From: Azorinus chamasolen
Lineage: Eukaryota > Mollusca > Bivalvia > Cardiida > Solecurtidae
Length of the DNA stretch: 64,000 bases
NCBI GenBank assembly: GCA_963576725.1
Contig: OY755241.1
Coordinates: 868,001-932,000 of the forward strand
Reading direction: 5' to 3'
The translations under genes and the position numbers were made by a program. A model generated the notes under the pieces. That model had not been told where the DNA came from. It saw only the letters and a program-made list of their open reading frames with translations, and did not search any database. The stretch's first letter is position 1. Each line of letters starts with the position of its first letter. Of the stretch, positions 54,501 through 63,108 are shown piece after piece.

Positions 54501-54606
54501 CTTTCTAATAGCCTCCTTACATTCATCATCATACCACGGTTTAGGAGGTTTCTTTGGGTTTGATGAGGACTTTGGAATGCATTCTTCTGCCACTGAATAT
54601 AAAATG
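51523..54606 (-). mobile_element. LINE C: 5'-truncated Nimb-like LINE (ATTC-tail family)
   Basis: A 12-bp target duplication AACAGGCTTGAA (51511-51522 and 54607-54618) flanks it. It contains the 3' tail and ORF2 from the endonuclease-RT linker onward; the endonuclease and ORF1 are missing. Closely similar to LINE D. It splits the YqaJ exon. Confidence 0.95.
51720..54593 (-). CDS. LINE C ORF2 remnant: RT and RNase H
   Basis: 957 residues without a stop, but truncated at the 5' side (no endonuclease). RT: GPDDIHYQFLKHLP, RPIALTSCVCKTLERMINAR, FFDLEKAYDTTW and MGVPQGSILSVTLF. The active site reads CSLYVDAFLICYRS: the second Asp of YVDD is Ala, which should abolish polymerisation. RNase H: YTDGSKDDERVA, FSAEIKAIDLA, IFSDSLSVLQSL and NERADLAAKSAL. 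C-terminal zinc-like CLFCFEPYTIQHILIEC; ends KAINIYSKI. Confidence 0.9.
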   Translation of the reverse strand: MAEECIPKSSSNPKKPPKPWYDDECKEAIRKRKAALRKFKFSPTQENLNHFRVFRAKARTIKTVKSQSWKKYVSKLNCRSSVKKVWDMVRKISGKGKSSFGHLNADNKKITDVKDIANSLADAFAENSSSAKSTPEFRHIKKNKEKEKLNFTSHNTESYNLPFTERELFDSLNKSHDTAVGPDDIHYQFLKHLPSICMHVLLDIFNHIWSSGKLPKFWKQATVIPVPKPGKDNTDPNNYRPIALTSCVCKTLERMINARLVWYLESNNLITEYQSGFRSQRSTNDHLVRLETFIREAFIKKEHLVAVFFDLEKAYDTTWKYGIMKDLHESGLKGRLPVFIENFLNDREFQVRVGTTLSGMQKQEMGVPQGSILSVTLFNVKINNIVQSITSDTDCSLYVDAFLICYRSKHMRTVERQLQQSIDKAQKWATENGFRFSKSKTNCVHFCQLRKFHNDPELHLNGDPIPVVDQAKFLGVIFDKKLSFIPHIKYLKAKCQKTLKLLRVLAHTEWGADRNVMLKLYRSLVRSKLDYGSVVYGSARKSYLQMLDPIHHQGLRLALGAFRTSPAKSLYVEANEPSLYSRREKLSMQYTSKLASNPSNPAHKNVFRPKYQRLFESKEKVIPPFGIRMKNSFQNSDIDLSLVEKAKVESIPPWTIKPPKVIFELTRHKKSETSSLEFSSFLNEIISRFEDYEQVYTDGSKDDERVAAAFVADDTETKFRLPDNASIFSAEIKAIDLALDYIAGKSYSKHIIFSDSLSVLQSLNKCSTKNVLIKKLVLKYHEISNSKDVIFCWIPSHCGIQGNERADLAAKSALESPESDMRLPYSDFKPQITRHILYKWQESWNEEIHNKLHAVKPILGEHFCSYLPIRRDEVVLARIRIGHSFLTHSFLLKGEVQPECLFCFEPYTIQHILIECPDLILIRDRFFQADSLRELFELVEIPKIFDFLKAINIYSKI

Positions 54607-54618
54607 AACAGGCTTGAA

Positions 54619-54769
54619 GTGGTGCGATTTTGTCATTTGGACACTTGGTGGTATATCTATCGAACGAATTCACTTTGACCATGAATTATGGTCAAACATG
54701 ACCAAGAAATTGGCAAAATTTTACAAATGTTGCATTTTGCCGGAAAGGCGAGGATTAAAGCTGTACTGA
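54619..54769 (+). pseudogene. SAP-SWIM-YqaJ gene, C-terminal end
   Basis: After LINE C, the YqaJ frame resumes directly: LKWCDFVIWTLGGISIERIH, FDHELWSNMTKKLAKFYKCC, ILPERRGLKLY, stop TGA at 54767-54769. It follows YYYQVQGQMALTG from before the insertion, as in other YqaJ proteins, where a Q-x-Q-M segment precedes CDFxxW. Confidence 0.85.
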
Positions 54770-55122
54770 GTCTGTTGAGAATCATAGAACAATATCTATA
54801 CAGTGCTATAGATATTCTATTCATTTTTTTTTGTTTTCCAAGTGACAATTTTCATACATAAATGATTTCAACCGATTCATATGTTGTAACCATTTGTTTG
54901 AATCATATTGACAAGACAATTCCAACAAATGGCTACAGTATAGGATTTGTAGGAGCGTTCTGTGTTACTTCCACATTGCTTTAGCCCTTCCCCTGTTCTA
55001 TGTCTATTCCAAATTTTGATACCTACTGAATATTCACTAACAAAATAGTTATAAAGAAATATTGAAGGTGGAACAATTAAGACATTTTAGAAAGCAAATA
55101 AACAGATCTATCAAATTCTTTT

Positions 55123-55190
55123 AGCAAATATAGAAGACCCTGATCAGACGGCTCCTCTAGTGCCATGTGATCTGGGTCTACTCGGTTTTC
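55123..55190. repeat. Hairpin repeat, copy 7
   Basis: AGCAAATATAGAAGACCCTG..GATCTGGGTCTACTCGGTTT with GACGGCTCCTCTAGTGCCATGT at the centre; right inner arm partly diverged. Confidence 0.8.
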
Positions 55191-55791
55191 AAATGCGTGA
55201 AAACACGTTTGTATGAGGGAGAGGGTTAAGCAGCCACCTACCTTTAACACAAACTGCTTAAATGTAATTTAGTGGTCATTATAGAGAGGTTTTACTGTAT
55301 ACAGTTGAACTTTTATACATAGATCTTCATATACATCTAGATTACAGTTTGGAGTTCGAATCATCTTGTTTCTGATCTATTTCAACAAATTCCCTTATAT
55401 AAGTTAGGACAAACATAATAATGGCTATAAAATCACTTGAAAAAAGCCCTAAGTCTGTAAGTAACCAGGAAAATATGGTTTCTAAAAATAATGACATTCA
55501 TATGCTTTATTACTTTTTATTCATATTGACGAGGCCCTTGTTAATTTATTGTTGATTGATATGAAAAAATATAGCTTGTTAACCCTTTCCTCCATAAAAA
55601 CGCCTTTCTACGCCTCTGTAAAAGTCATCTGTTGAAACCAAAGGAGCAAATGCTCTATTTATCAGAATGGTTTCAAATTACTAAATTCTAAAATTTTCTT
55701 TTTCTCTAGATAAAGTACTCAGTGCTCCTTTTTGGTAGATTTATTCCATGTCAGAAACAAAAGTCATATCTACCGGTATATTATTTCATAA

Positions 55792-55859
55792 GCAAACATA
55801 GTAGACCCTGAAAAGATGGCTACTACAGGAGCTGTTTGATCTGGGTCTACTCTGTTTGC
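55792..55859. repeat. Hairpin repeat, copy 8
   Basis: GCAAACATAGTAGACCCTGA and TCTGGGTCTACTCTGTTTGC arms, centre GATGGCTACTACAGGAGCTG. Confidence 0.88.
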
Positions 55860-55990
55860 AAAGGCTTATTATAACTTATAGGCATATTTATGGAGTAAAG
55901 GGGTAATCATCTGAGTGGCAAACGGGTGGGATCTCAGGTCAGTCACCAAGTTGGTTATGTGGTGTCTGACCTGGTTCCAACCTGTTTATA

Positions 55991-56582
55991 TTATCTGTTC
56001 ACTAAAGGTGGAAGTAGATTTGTCAAATAAACACAAACTTTCCAAATTCTAGATGCTTGAGATGACATCGTTATTGGCATGTTGCCTTGAAGAATCCGAA
56101 AGTTTTTAATTCTTTCCATTTCCCTTTCAACATGGATTCTTAGATTGGCAATTGATTTTGTTGCCTCCACTTCATGAGGCAGAAACTGTTTATTCTTCCT
56201 TTTGAAGGGTGGAATGATGAGCTCAACACCTCTTGGTGTTGTCAAGTCTGATATCAAGAAACCTTTATCTGCCATTATTGCGTCTCCTTCTTCACAGAGT
56301 TCAATAAGCTCAGACTGTTGGGTTATTTTTTTGTCACTTATACTGCCAGGGTATAGGTCTGACACAAATGAAACTATTCCAGCTGGACTAATACCAACTA
56401 AAGACTTCCATGTCATGTGTGACTTATAGTCACTGTACATGAGAGACTTATGTTGCAACGAACTAGGAGTCTCAGTTCTTATTTCGGTACAATCAATGAT
56501 GACTCGACATTTTGGATATTTACGACAGAAACTCAGCGGCATTGTATCATTGATGTTTTTACGAGATGGCCACTCAACTAAA
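55991..56582 (-). pseudogene. THAP-DDE transposase gene, catalytic 3' part
   Basis: After VEWPSRKNINDTMPLSF the DDE_Tnp_4-type domain is intact: CRVIIDCTEI (first D), SDYKSHMTWKSLVGISPAG, FVSDLYPGSISDKKI, AIMADKGF (second D) and HVEREMERIKNFRIL (E). It ends WKVCVYLTNLLPPLVNR. The arrangement matches the D-D-E order of THAP/ISL2EU transposases and HARBI1 relatives. Its 5' side is cut by pearl-like element 3; any Met upstream of VEWPS lies inside that element. Confidence 0.85.
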
Positions 56583-58356
56583 CAAGAGGGCCAGAATGGC
56601 CCTGACATCGCTCACCAGCCAATCAGAGGAGAAGATGTTCAAAGTTTTCACTATATGTTTCTAGAGAAAACTGGCACCCCTGGGGCGGGGTCAATTTTGA
56701 ACCCAGGGGCATAATGTATATAACTTTTGTAGAGGACCTGAACATGATGCTATGTGCCAGATATGAAAGCTAAGAACCGTTCAGTTTCAGAGAAGAATAT
56801 ATTCAAAGTTTTACCATATATTTCTATTGAAAACTGGCTACCCCTGGGGCGGGGCCAATTTTGACCCCAGGGGCATAATTTATATAAATTTTGTAGAGGA
56901 CCTGAACATGATGCTATGTGCCAAATATGAAAGCTTAGAACCTTCCAGTTTCAGAGGAGAAGATTTTCAAAGTTTCACTATATGTTTCTATTGAAAACTG
57001 ACCACCCCTGGGGCGGGGCCAATTTTGACCCCAGGGGCATATTTTATACAAATTTTGTAGAGGACCTGAACATGATGCTATGTGCCAAATATGAAAGCTG
57101 AGAACCCTGTAGATTCAAAAGAATTTTTTTTCAAAGTTGTCACTATGTGTTTCTATTCAAAACTGGCTACCCCTGGGGCGGGGCCAATTTTGACCCCAGG
57201 GGCATAATTTATAAAAAATTTGTAGAGGACCTGAACATGATGCTATGTGCCAAATATGAAAGCTGAGAACCGTGTAGATTCAGAGGAGAAGATTTTCAAA
57301 GTTGTCACTATATGTTTCTAATGAAATCTGGCTACCCCTGGGGCAGGGCCAATTTTGACCCTGGGGCCATAATTTATATAACTTTTGTAGAGGACCTGAA
57401 CATGATGCTATGTGCCAAATATGAAAGTTGAGAACCCTGTAGATTCAGAGAAGATTTTCAAAGTTGTCACTATATGTTTCTATTCAAAACTGGCTACCCC
57501 TGGGGCGGGGCCAATTTTGACCCCAGGGGCATAATTTATATAAATTTTGTAGAGGACCTGAACATGATGCTATGAACCTTCCAGTTTCAGAGGAGAAGAT
57601 TTTCAAAGTTTCACTATATGTTTCTATTGAAAACTGACCACCCCTGGGGCGGGGCCAATTTTGACCCCAGGGGCATATTTTATACAAATTTTGTAGAGGA
57701 CCTGAACATGATGCTATGTGCCAAATATGAAAGCTGAGAACCCTGTAGATTCAGAAGAATTTTTTTTCAAAGTTGTCACTATGTGTTTCTATTCAAAACT
57801 GGCTACCCCTGGGGCGGGGCCAATTTTGACCCCAGGGGCATAATTTATAAAAAAAAATTGTAGAGTACCTGAACATGATGCTATGTGCCAAATATGAAAG
57901 CTGAGAACCCTGTAGATTCAGAGGAGAAGATTTTCAAAGTTGTCACTATATGTTTCTATTCAAAACTGGCTACCCCTGGGGCGGGGCCAATTTTGACCCC
58001 AGGGGCATAATTTATATAACTTTTGTAGAGGACCTGAACATGATGCTTTGTGCCAAATATGAAAGCTGAGAACCCTGTAGATTCAGAGGAGAAGATTTTC
58101 AAAGTTTTACTATATATTTCAATAGAAAACAAGGCACCCCTGGGGCGGGGCCAATTTTGACCCCAGGGGCAAAATTTATATAACTTTTGTAGAGGACCTA
58201 AAGATGATGCTATGTACCAAAGATGAAAGCTGAGAACCCTGTAGATTCAGAGGAGAAGATTTTTAAAGGTTCAAATTGTTGACGCCCGACGACGGACGAC
58301 GGAATCAAGTGATCACAAAAGCTCACCCTGAGCACAAAAGTGCTCTGGTGAGCTAA
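56583..58356. mobile_element. Pearl-like/Helitron-type element 3
   Basis: CAAGAGGGCCAGAATGGCCCT and CATCGCTCACCAG at the left; hairpin GCTCACCCTGAGCAC..GTGCTCTGGTGAGC and CTAA at the right, after a GACGACGGACGACGGA tract. Interior: a ~164-bp satellite. It separates the HTH and catalytic parts of the transposase and lies between T and T of the minus strand. Confidence 0.78.
56660..58260. repeat. ~164-bp satellite inside element 3
   Basis: AAACTGGCTACCCCTGGGGCGGGGCC anchors at 56831, 56995, 57159 and onward give a ~164-bp period, about ten units; one unit near 57570 has lost ~20 bases. Each unit has GTAGAGGACCTGAACATGATG. The word GGGCGGGGCCAATTTTGACCC recalls GGGCGGGGCCATTTTTGGCCC of element 2, so the two satellites are distant relatives. 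Confidence 0.88.
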
Positions 58357-58828
58357 AAAGAAAGATTCAATTCTAAATATTCAATCCATCGATTAAAAAT
58401 GCCACTGCAAGTACCAGCTGACACAGAATCTGTCGGCAAGATCCTCTAATAATAAACCGAGGCGGAGACGCATTAATACCGTGAAGAACTCATCAATTAC
58501 AGATAGTGCTTTTGGTCTACCCTTTTCACCCCCTCGCATACCGGGTTCTAGCTCATCAAATAAACACTTAAAAGTATTGGAGTCTGGAATGCCAGAATAG
58601 AAGAGAACTTTTGCATCGTTTCCACATATGTTGCCAAAGGTCAGCATAGGCTTGTTTGTTTGTATCCCTATTGAAGTACTGGTTTGTTGATCAGTCTGTG
58701 TACATCTTGTTACTGGTATTTTAGACTCCACTGTCTGGGTTGCTACAGAGATCCTTTCTGGGCAGCACTGTACTAACTGGTTCCGAATCTTGGCAGGTGT
58801 AGGCTGGAACTTACTGTAGTCATGGAAC
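58357..58828 (-). pseudogene. THAP-DDE transposase gene, exon 3 (helix-turn-helix part)
   Basis: Begins after the acceptor TTTATTTCCAG: FHDYSKFQPTPAKIRNQLVQ, then CCPERISVATQTVESKIPVT, VLFYSGIPDSNTFKCLFDEL and DEFFTVLMRLRLGLLLEDLA, the HTH_Tnp_4-like start of this transposase class. A frameshift near 58415 (after DRFCVS) precedes GTCSGIFNRWIEYLELNL, then element 3 cuts it. Confidence 0.8.
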
Positions 58829-58924
58829 TGGAAATAAAGAAAACGTATGGAAATGTTTTGGTGAAAAGCATGAGAAAAGGGATATTAACCATTTACTCCA
58901 TAAATTTATACGCCTTTCTATGCT

Positions 58925-58994
58925 TTGCAAAATGTGTAGACTCAGTTCAGACAGCTACTATATGAGTCGTCTTATCAGGGTCTGCTCTGTTTGC
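58925..58994. repeat. Hairpin repeat, copy 9
   Basis: TTGCAAAATGTGTAGACTCAG..CAGGGTCTGCTCTGTTTGC; preceded by AACCATTTACTCCATAAATT, the flanking word of the family. Lies in an intron of the transposase gene. Confidence 0.8.
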
Positions 58995-59413
58995 TTATTA
59001 TATAATACAGATATGATTCTACAGTTTCTGCCATGGCATATTATCACAATAAGTCTAATTAATACTCATGACATCATTCTTTCTTACATGAATATTCATG
59101 GAGAAAACGGTTAATGTTATTCTTTTGACATTTTTTTAATATATCATTTCTTATGTCGACTGTATGAAAATCTTGATATAATACAGAAAAAAATTAAAAC
59201 TGAGTCAACCAACAAATATCTTCCTGACATTTTTTTCAAATTTGATACCTGAAAAACTATGATTTTATATTTAATGATAACAACCATAGAAGATCCAAAT
59301 CAGAATCACATTTGTACATAATATCTGGTTGTGACCAATTGACTTTAACACTTCAGAATTTAATAAGCCAAGTTGCAATTTTGTGTTTGCAACCACACAT
59401 TGTGTTTTTTTAC

Positions 59414-59629
59414 CTTCAGAGATATGTCTAAATCCGATTCGTCACATTCCACCGAAAGGCCTTCATCTCCCTCATAATCTGTGTCTTGTTCTGATATACA
59501 TGTAGATGTGGTCACCATAGCTGTTGTACTGATCTCTGGTGTCTCTCCTTGCTGCACCCCCACTTCCTCCTGGTTTTGTGGGTTCAGATATGGAGATTGA
59601 GTTTCTGTCACAGCTCCATCATTCATAGT
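59414..59629 (-). pseudogene. THAP-DDE transposase gene, exon 2 (acidic linker)
   Basis: Acceptor TCTTTATAG and donor GAAG|GTAAAA bound an exon that reads MNDGAVTETQSPYLNPQNQE, SEQDTDYEGDEGLSVECDES and ends DLDISLK. A low-complexity acidic linker between THAP and HTH parts. Exon limits are predicted from splice signals only. Confidence 0.6.
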
Positions 59630-59814
59630 CTATAAAGAAAGAATGCAAAACGTATCATGAAGCATTTTCTGTGAAGTCACTTACCTTTTTTCATCCCACA
59701 GATTTATTTGGGTGTATTTAATTCCTGCCTAATGACCCTTTCCTCACTTGATTATGTACAGTAGGTGGTCAATACACAAGTACTTGCTAAATAGATTTGG
59801 AGGCCATGGAAAAA

Positions 59815-59935
59815 AACCACACACACACACACAGCATGGTGTCACTTCTGGGTGAGATGTAGATCGAACCACAATGCCAGACCGTTATTATACAAACAAG
59901 TACCCCCCCCCCCAACACACACACACACACGTTTG
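59815..59935. repeat. CA microsatellites and C run
   Basis: (CA)n at ~59817-59833 and ~59915-59930, with a run of ten or more Cs at ~59906. Ordinary simple repeats in the first transposase intron. Confidence 0.9.
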
Positions 59936-60132
59936 TAAATTTTCTATTTGATTTTTTAAATAAATATCTTTTAACACGAAAGAAAGAGTATGAAATGGCT
60001 GTTCACAGCCATGCATTTTATTGTTTTAGAACTGTCAAATTCACCATACATGTCTGCCGGTTGATAATATGACGTCAACAGATTAGAAAGATCATTTTAA
60101 TCACCGATTATAATATTAAAATATCTATTTAC

Positions 60133-60414
60133 CGTTAATTTGTAAATCTTTTCCAACCCGCTTGCTGTTGGGAACAAGCTGGGTAGTGGATCCTGATTCG
60201 CAGGCCCCGATCGTCCAACGAAGTGCATAGAACACAATCTTGTCTGGTCGCTGTTAGCAAACTTAAAATTTGGCCTCGAATTCTTGCATCGACGGATCCA
60301 GACATTTCTTTCTCTTAGATTTGCCGGAAATCTGTGCAAGGAAACTTTTCTTCCATCTACAATTTTCCCACCGTGGTTTTTGCAAACCGCGCAATAGCGC
60401 TGATGCGACGGCAT
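60133..60414 (-). pseudogene. THAP-DDE transposase gene, exon 1 (THAP domain)
   Basis: ATG at 60412-60414 (MPSHQRYCAVCKNHGG). C2CH zinc DNA-binding module: C-x2-C, then KVSLHRFPAN, WIRRCKNSRPNFKF, and TRLCSMHF, the last C and H of the motif. Donor at 60133 (TTAACG|GTAAAT). An in-frame upstream Met at 60456 exists, but THAP proteins usually start just before the first Cys. The exon itself is intact. THAP binds the transposon ends. Confidence 0.85.
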
Positions 60415-60536
60415 CGTTTTAGGGTTTCGTTCCTGAAGGTTTATAGAGCGAAGCACTGAACCGTAGCTGTTACTACCCGGAAGTGATAAACACTTTATCG
60501 ATAGCTTTACTATCTCCGATTAAAGAGCTAATCAGG

Positions 60537-60566
60537 AAAAGATAACTCACCTTTTTAAAAAGGACT
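60537..60566 (-). repeat. Right TIR of the ISL2EU-type element
   Basis: Complement of 40587-40616 with two mismatches; followed by AT (60567-60568), the right target copy. Confidence 0.85.
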
Positions 60567-60568
60567 AT

Positions 60569-60682
60569 TGCAAAGCTGTTTTGTTCATTTAGAGACACTC
60601 TTGTTCATGCACATGTAATTACCAATGCATGGTCTTGTTCAATCATTGATATGTTTGAAAAACAAAATATAACCTACCTAAA
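60569..60682 (+). pseudogene. C2H2-type coding exon, part 3
   Basis: Directly after the transposon, in the frame of 40543-40586: IAKLFCSFRDTLVHAHVITN, AWSCSIIDMFEKQNITYLKE. It is cut at ~60683 by a LINE tail. The uninterrupted frame over all three parts is the evidence that they were one exon. Confidence 0.6.
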
Positions 60683-61280
60683 GGAATGAATGAATGAATG
60701 GTGTTTTACGGCCCATCGACACTGATGGTCATATAGAGCCGAATGAATAATGTAAATAAATCTATATGATGAAATCAAATAAAGACAATCTCACTACTAG
60801 ATTATGTAAATGTCAGTCCCGATCAACAGGATTGTAAAGAAAATAAGGACAAAACATAATCGACATTCTAAAAATATACCTTTTAAATTTTAGAATATAT
60901 ATTAATGGCTTTTAAAAAATCAAATATGTTTGGTATTTCTACCAGCTCAAACAGTTCCCTCAGGGAATCTGCTTGAAAGAACCTATCTCTGATTCAGATT
61001 AAATCAGGACATTCAATATGAATGTGCTGAATTGTACAAGGCTCAAAACAAAATAAACATTCAGGTTGAACTTCACCTTTCAGTAAAAATGAATGAGTTA
61101 AAACAGAATGTCCAATTCTTATTCTGGCCAATACGACCTCATCACGCCGAATTGGCAAGCATGAACAAAAATGTTCACCTAAAATAGGTTTAACAGCATG
61201 GAGCTTATGAATTTCCTCATTCCAAGACTCCTGCCATTTATATAGAATATGTCTAGTAATTTGTGGTTTGAAATCCGAAT
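60683..61280 (-). mobile_element. Nimb-like LINE 3' end (ATTC-tail family)
   Basis: Tail, 3' UTR and the C-terminal ORF2 coding part (EVVLARIRIGHSVLTHSFLL), closely like LINE D, with a stop near 60994 from a base change (DLI*). Broken at 61280 by another copy of the same family. Confidence 0.85.
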
Positions 61281-62272
61281 GAATGAATGAATGAATGAAT
61301 GGTGTTTTACGGCCCATCGACACTGGTGATCATATAGAGCCGAATAAATAATGTAAATAAAACTATATGAAGAAATCAAATAAAGACAATCTCACTAGAT
61401 TATGTAAATGTCAGTCCCGATCAACAGGATTGTAAATAAAATAAGGACAAAACATAATCGACATTCTAAAATTATACCTTTTAAATTTTAGAATATATAT
61501 TAATGGCTTTTAAAAAATCAAATATTTTTGGTATTTCTACCAGCTCAAACAGTTCCCTCAGGGAATCTGCTTGAAAGAACCTATCTCTGATTAAGATTAA
61601 ATCAGGACATTCAATGAGAATGTGCTGAATTGTATAAGGCTCAAAACAAAATAAACATTCAGGTTGAACTTCACCTTTCAGTAAAAATGAATGCGTTAAA
61701 AAAGAATGTCAAATTCTTATTCTGGCCAATACGACCTCATCACGCCGAATTGGCAAGCATGAACAACAAGAGGGCCTGAAAGGCCCTGACATCGCTCACC
61801 AGACAATCAGAGGAGAAGATTTTCAAAGTTTTCACTATGTGTTTCTATAGAAAACTACCCGGCCCTGGGGCGGGCAAATTTTGACCCAAGGGGCATAATT
61901 TATGTAACTTTTGTAGAGGACCTCACATGAATTTTTTTTAAGAAAATGAAAACATATTACAATGTCAATCTAAAGAAGGGCATGTACAAAGTATGTAAAC
62001 CCTCTCCCTGGGCAAATTGGTTGAATTTCAGGAAGAATAAATTAATCTATACATGTACTTATGATATTCAAAATTTCAGATATTTTCATTACACCTTCAT
62101 GAGTTATTATTATTCATATCTTAATTTATTTTCAACCCTTCCCCTGTTCTATGTTTATTCAAAATTTAAATATCTACTGAATATTCATGGACAAAATAGT
62201 TACAATGAAATATGGAAGGTGGGACGGTGTAGCCATTTTAGAAAGTAAAGAAACATCTTTAATATTCCATTA

Positions 62273-62340
62273 ACAAACAGAACGGACCCTGATCAGACAG
62301 CTGCTATAGGAGCCATCTGATCTGGGTCTGCTCTGTTTGC
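62273..62340. repeat. Hairpin repeat, copy 10
   Basis: AACAAACAGAACGGACCCTGA and TCTGGGTCTGCTCTGTTTGC arms around GACAGCTGCTATAGGAGCCATC. Confidence 0.88.
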
Positions 62341-62451
62341 AAATGTGTGAAAAGGTGTTAACATGAGATAAAGGGTTAGTAAACATATTATAAGTATATT
62401 GTACAAAAAATGAAAATAATGTAATGCACTTTGCACTATATCATATCATAA

Positions 62452-62516
62452 GCAAACAACAGATTGAACAGATGGCTACTACACAAGCCATCTAATCAGG
62501 GTCTACTCTGTTTGCA
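62452..62516. repeat. Hairpin repeat, copy 11
   Basis: GCAAACAACAGATTGAACAG..TAATCAGGGTCTACTCTGTTTGC around GATGGCTACTACACAAGCCATC; followed by GTGTAGAAAGGCCTATTAAT and GGAGTAAAGGGTTAA, the inverted flanking word. Confidence 0.85.
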
Positions 62517-63024
62517 AAGGTGTAGAAAGGCCTATTAATGGAGTAAAGGGTTAATTGTCCTAATTAATGTGCAACAGGCGACATCTAACTATAACAATTT
62601 TCTTTGTTTGGGTCTGCAATATTACTGCAGATCTACTAACAACAAAGGAGGCAATCCAGTTGTTATCAAAAAGGGAGGTAACCTACCTTTAAATGTATGC
62701 TAAAAATAGACACCAGTAAATGTTTAACTAGAGATATGCCTGTCTCCCTTAATTGGCTTGCAACTGCAAGCTTGTTGCAAACTTAATCCTAGCCAAATTT
62801 TTTTTAATGAGCTTGCGATTTAGGTTTGGATTAGCTAGCATTTAGCCCTGGTTATATACAAGTTTAGTGAACCAAGAAAACCCATCCATATGCATAAGTG
62901 ATCTGCAATTATCCCTAGTCAATATGCTTATGGCTGATCACTCACTCTTCAAAGGTCCTATACCTTAAGCCTGCTAATATTACACAAGCTACTTGCTTTG
63001 GGGTTTTTAGCATTTATAATAACC

Positions 63025-63108
63025 TTTGCAAACAGTCTGGATCAAGTCTGGATCAAGATGAGATACAAAGTAACTTGGCATCTCATCAGGGTCCAAACTG
63101 TCTTTCAC
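63025..63108. repeat. Hairpin repeat, copy 12 (distant variant)
   Basis: GCAAACAGTCTGGATCAAG, GATGAGATACAAAGT, CTTGGCATCTCATCAGGG, TCCAAACTGTCT: same plan, different arm sequence. Confidence 0.6.

Larger units (their letters stand above)
54770..55990. other. Gap between the convergent ISL2EU-type genes
   Basis: No gene. AT-rich, with two hairpin-repeat copies (55123-55190, 55792-55859) and repeat-associated words such as AACCCTTTCCTCCATAAAAA and CACCAATGG..AAATTTTC. Probably 3' UTRs and inserted MITEs. Confidence 0.6.
40587..60566. mobile_element. ~20-kb ISL2EU-type DNA transposon with two genes
   Basis: Ends AGTCTTTTTTAAAAAGGTGG at the left; the right end is its complement (AGTCCTTTTTAAAAAGGTGA read inward), followed on both sides by GTTATCT. 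AT flanks both ends (40585-40586 and 60567-60568). Inside, a SAP-SWIM-YqaJ gene runs rightward and a THAP-DDE transposase gene leftward, convergent. I recall ISL2EU elements as the superfamily that pairs a THAP/DDE transposase with a YqaJ nuclease and duplicates AT, so the assignment rests on both genes and ends. Native length is nearer 8 kb once the nested LINEs and pearl-like element are removed. Both genes are damaged, so it is inactive. Confidence 0.85.

Noticed and set aside
56439..56714. Plus-strand ORF over the transposase catalytic region
   Set aside because: Shadow of the minus-strand DDE domain running into the pearl-like element.
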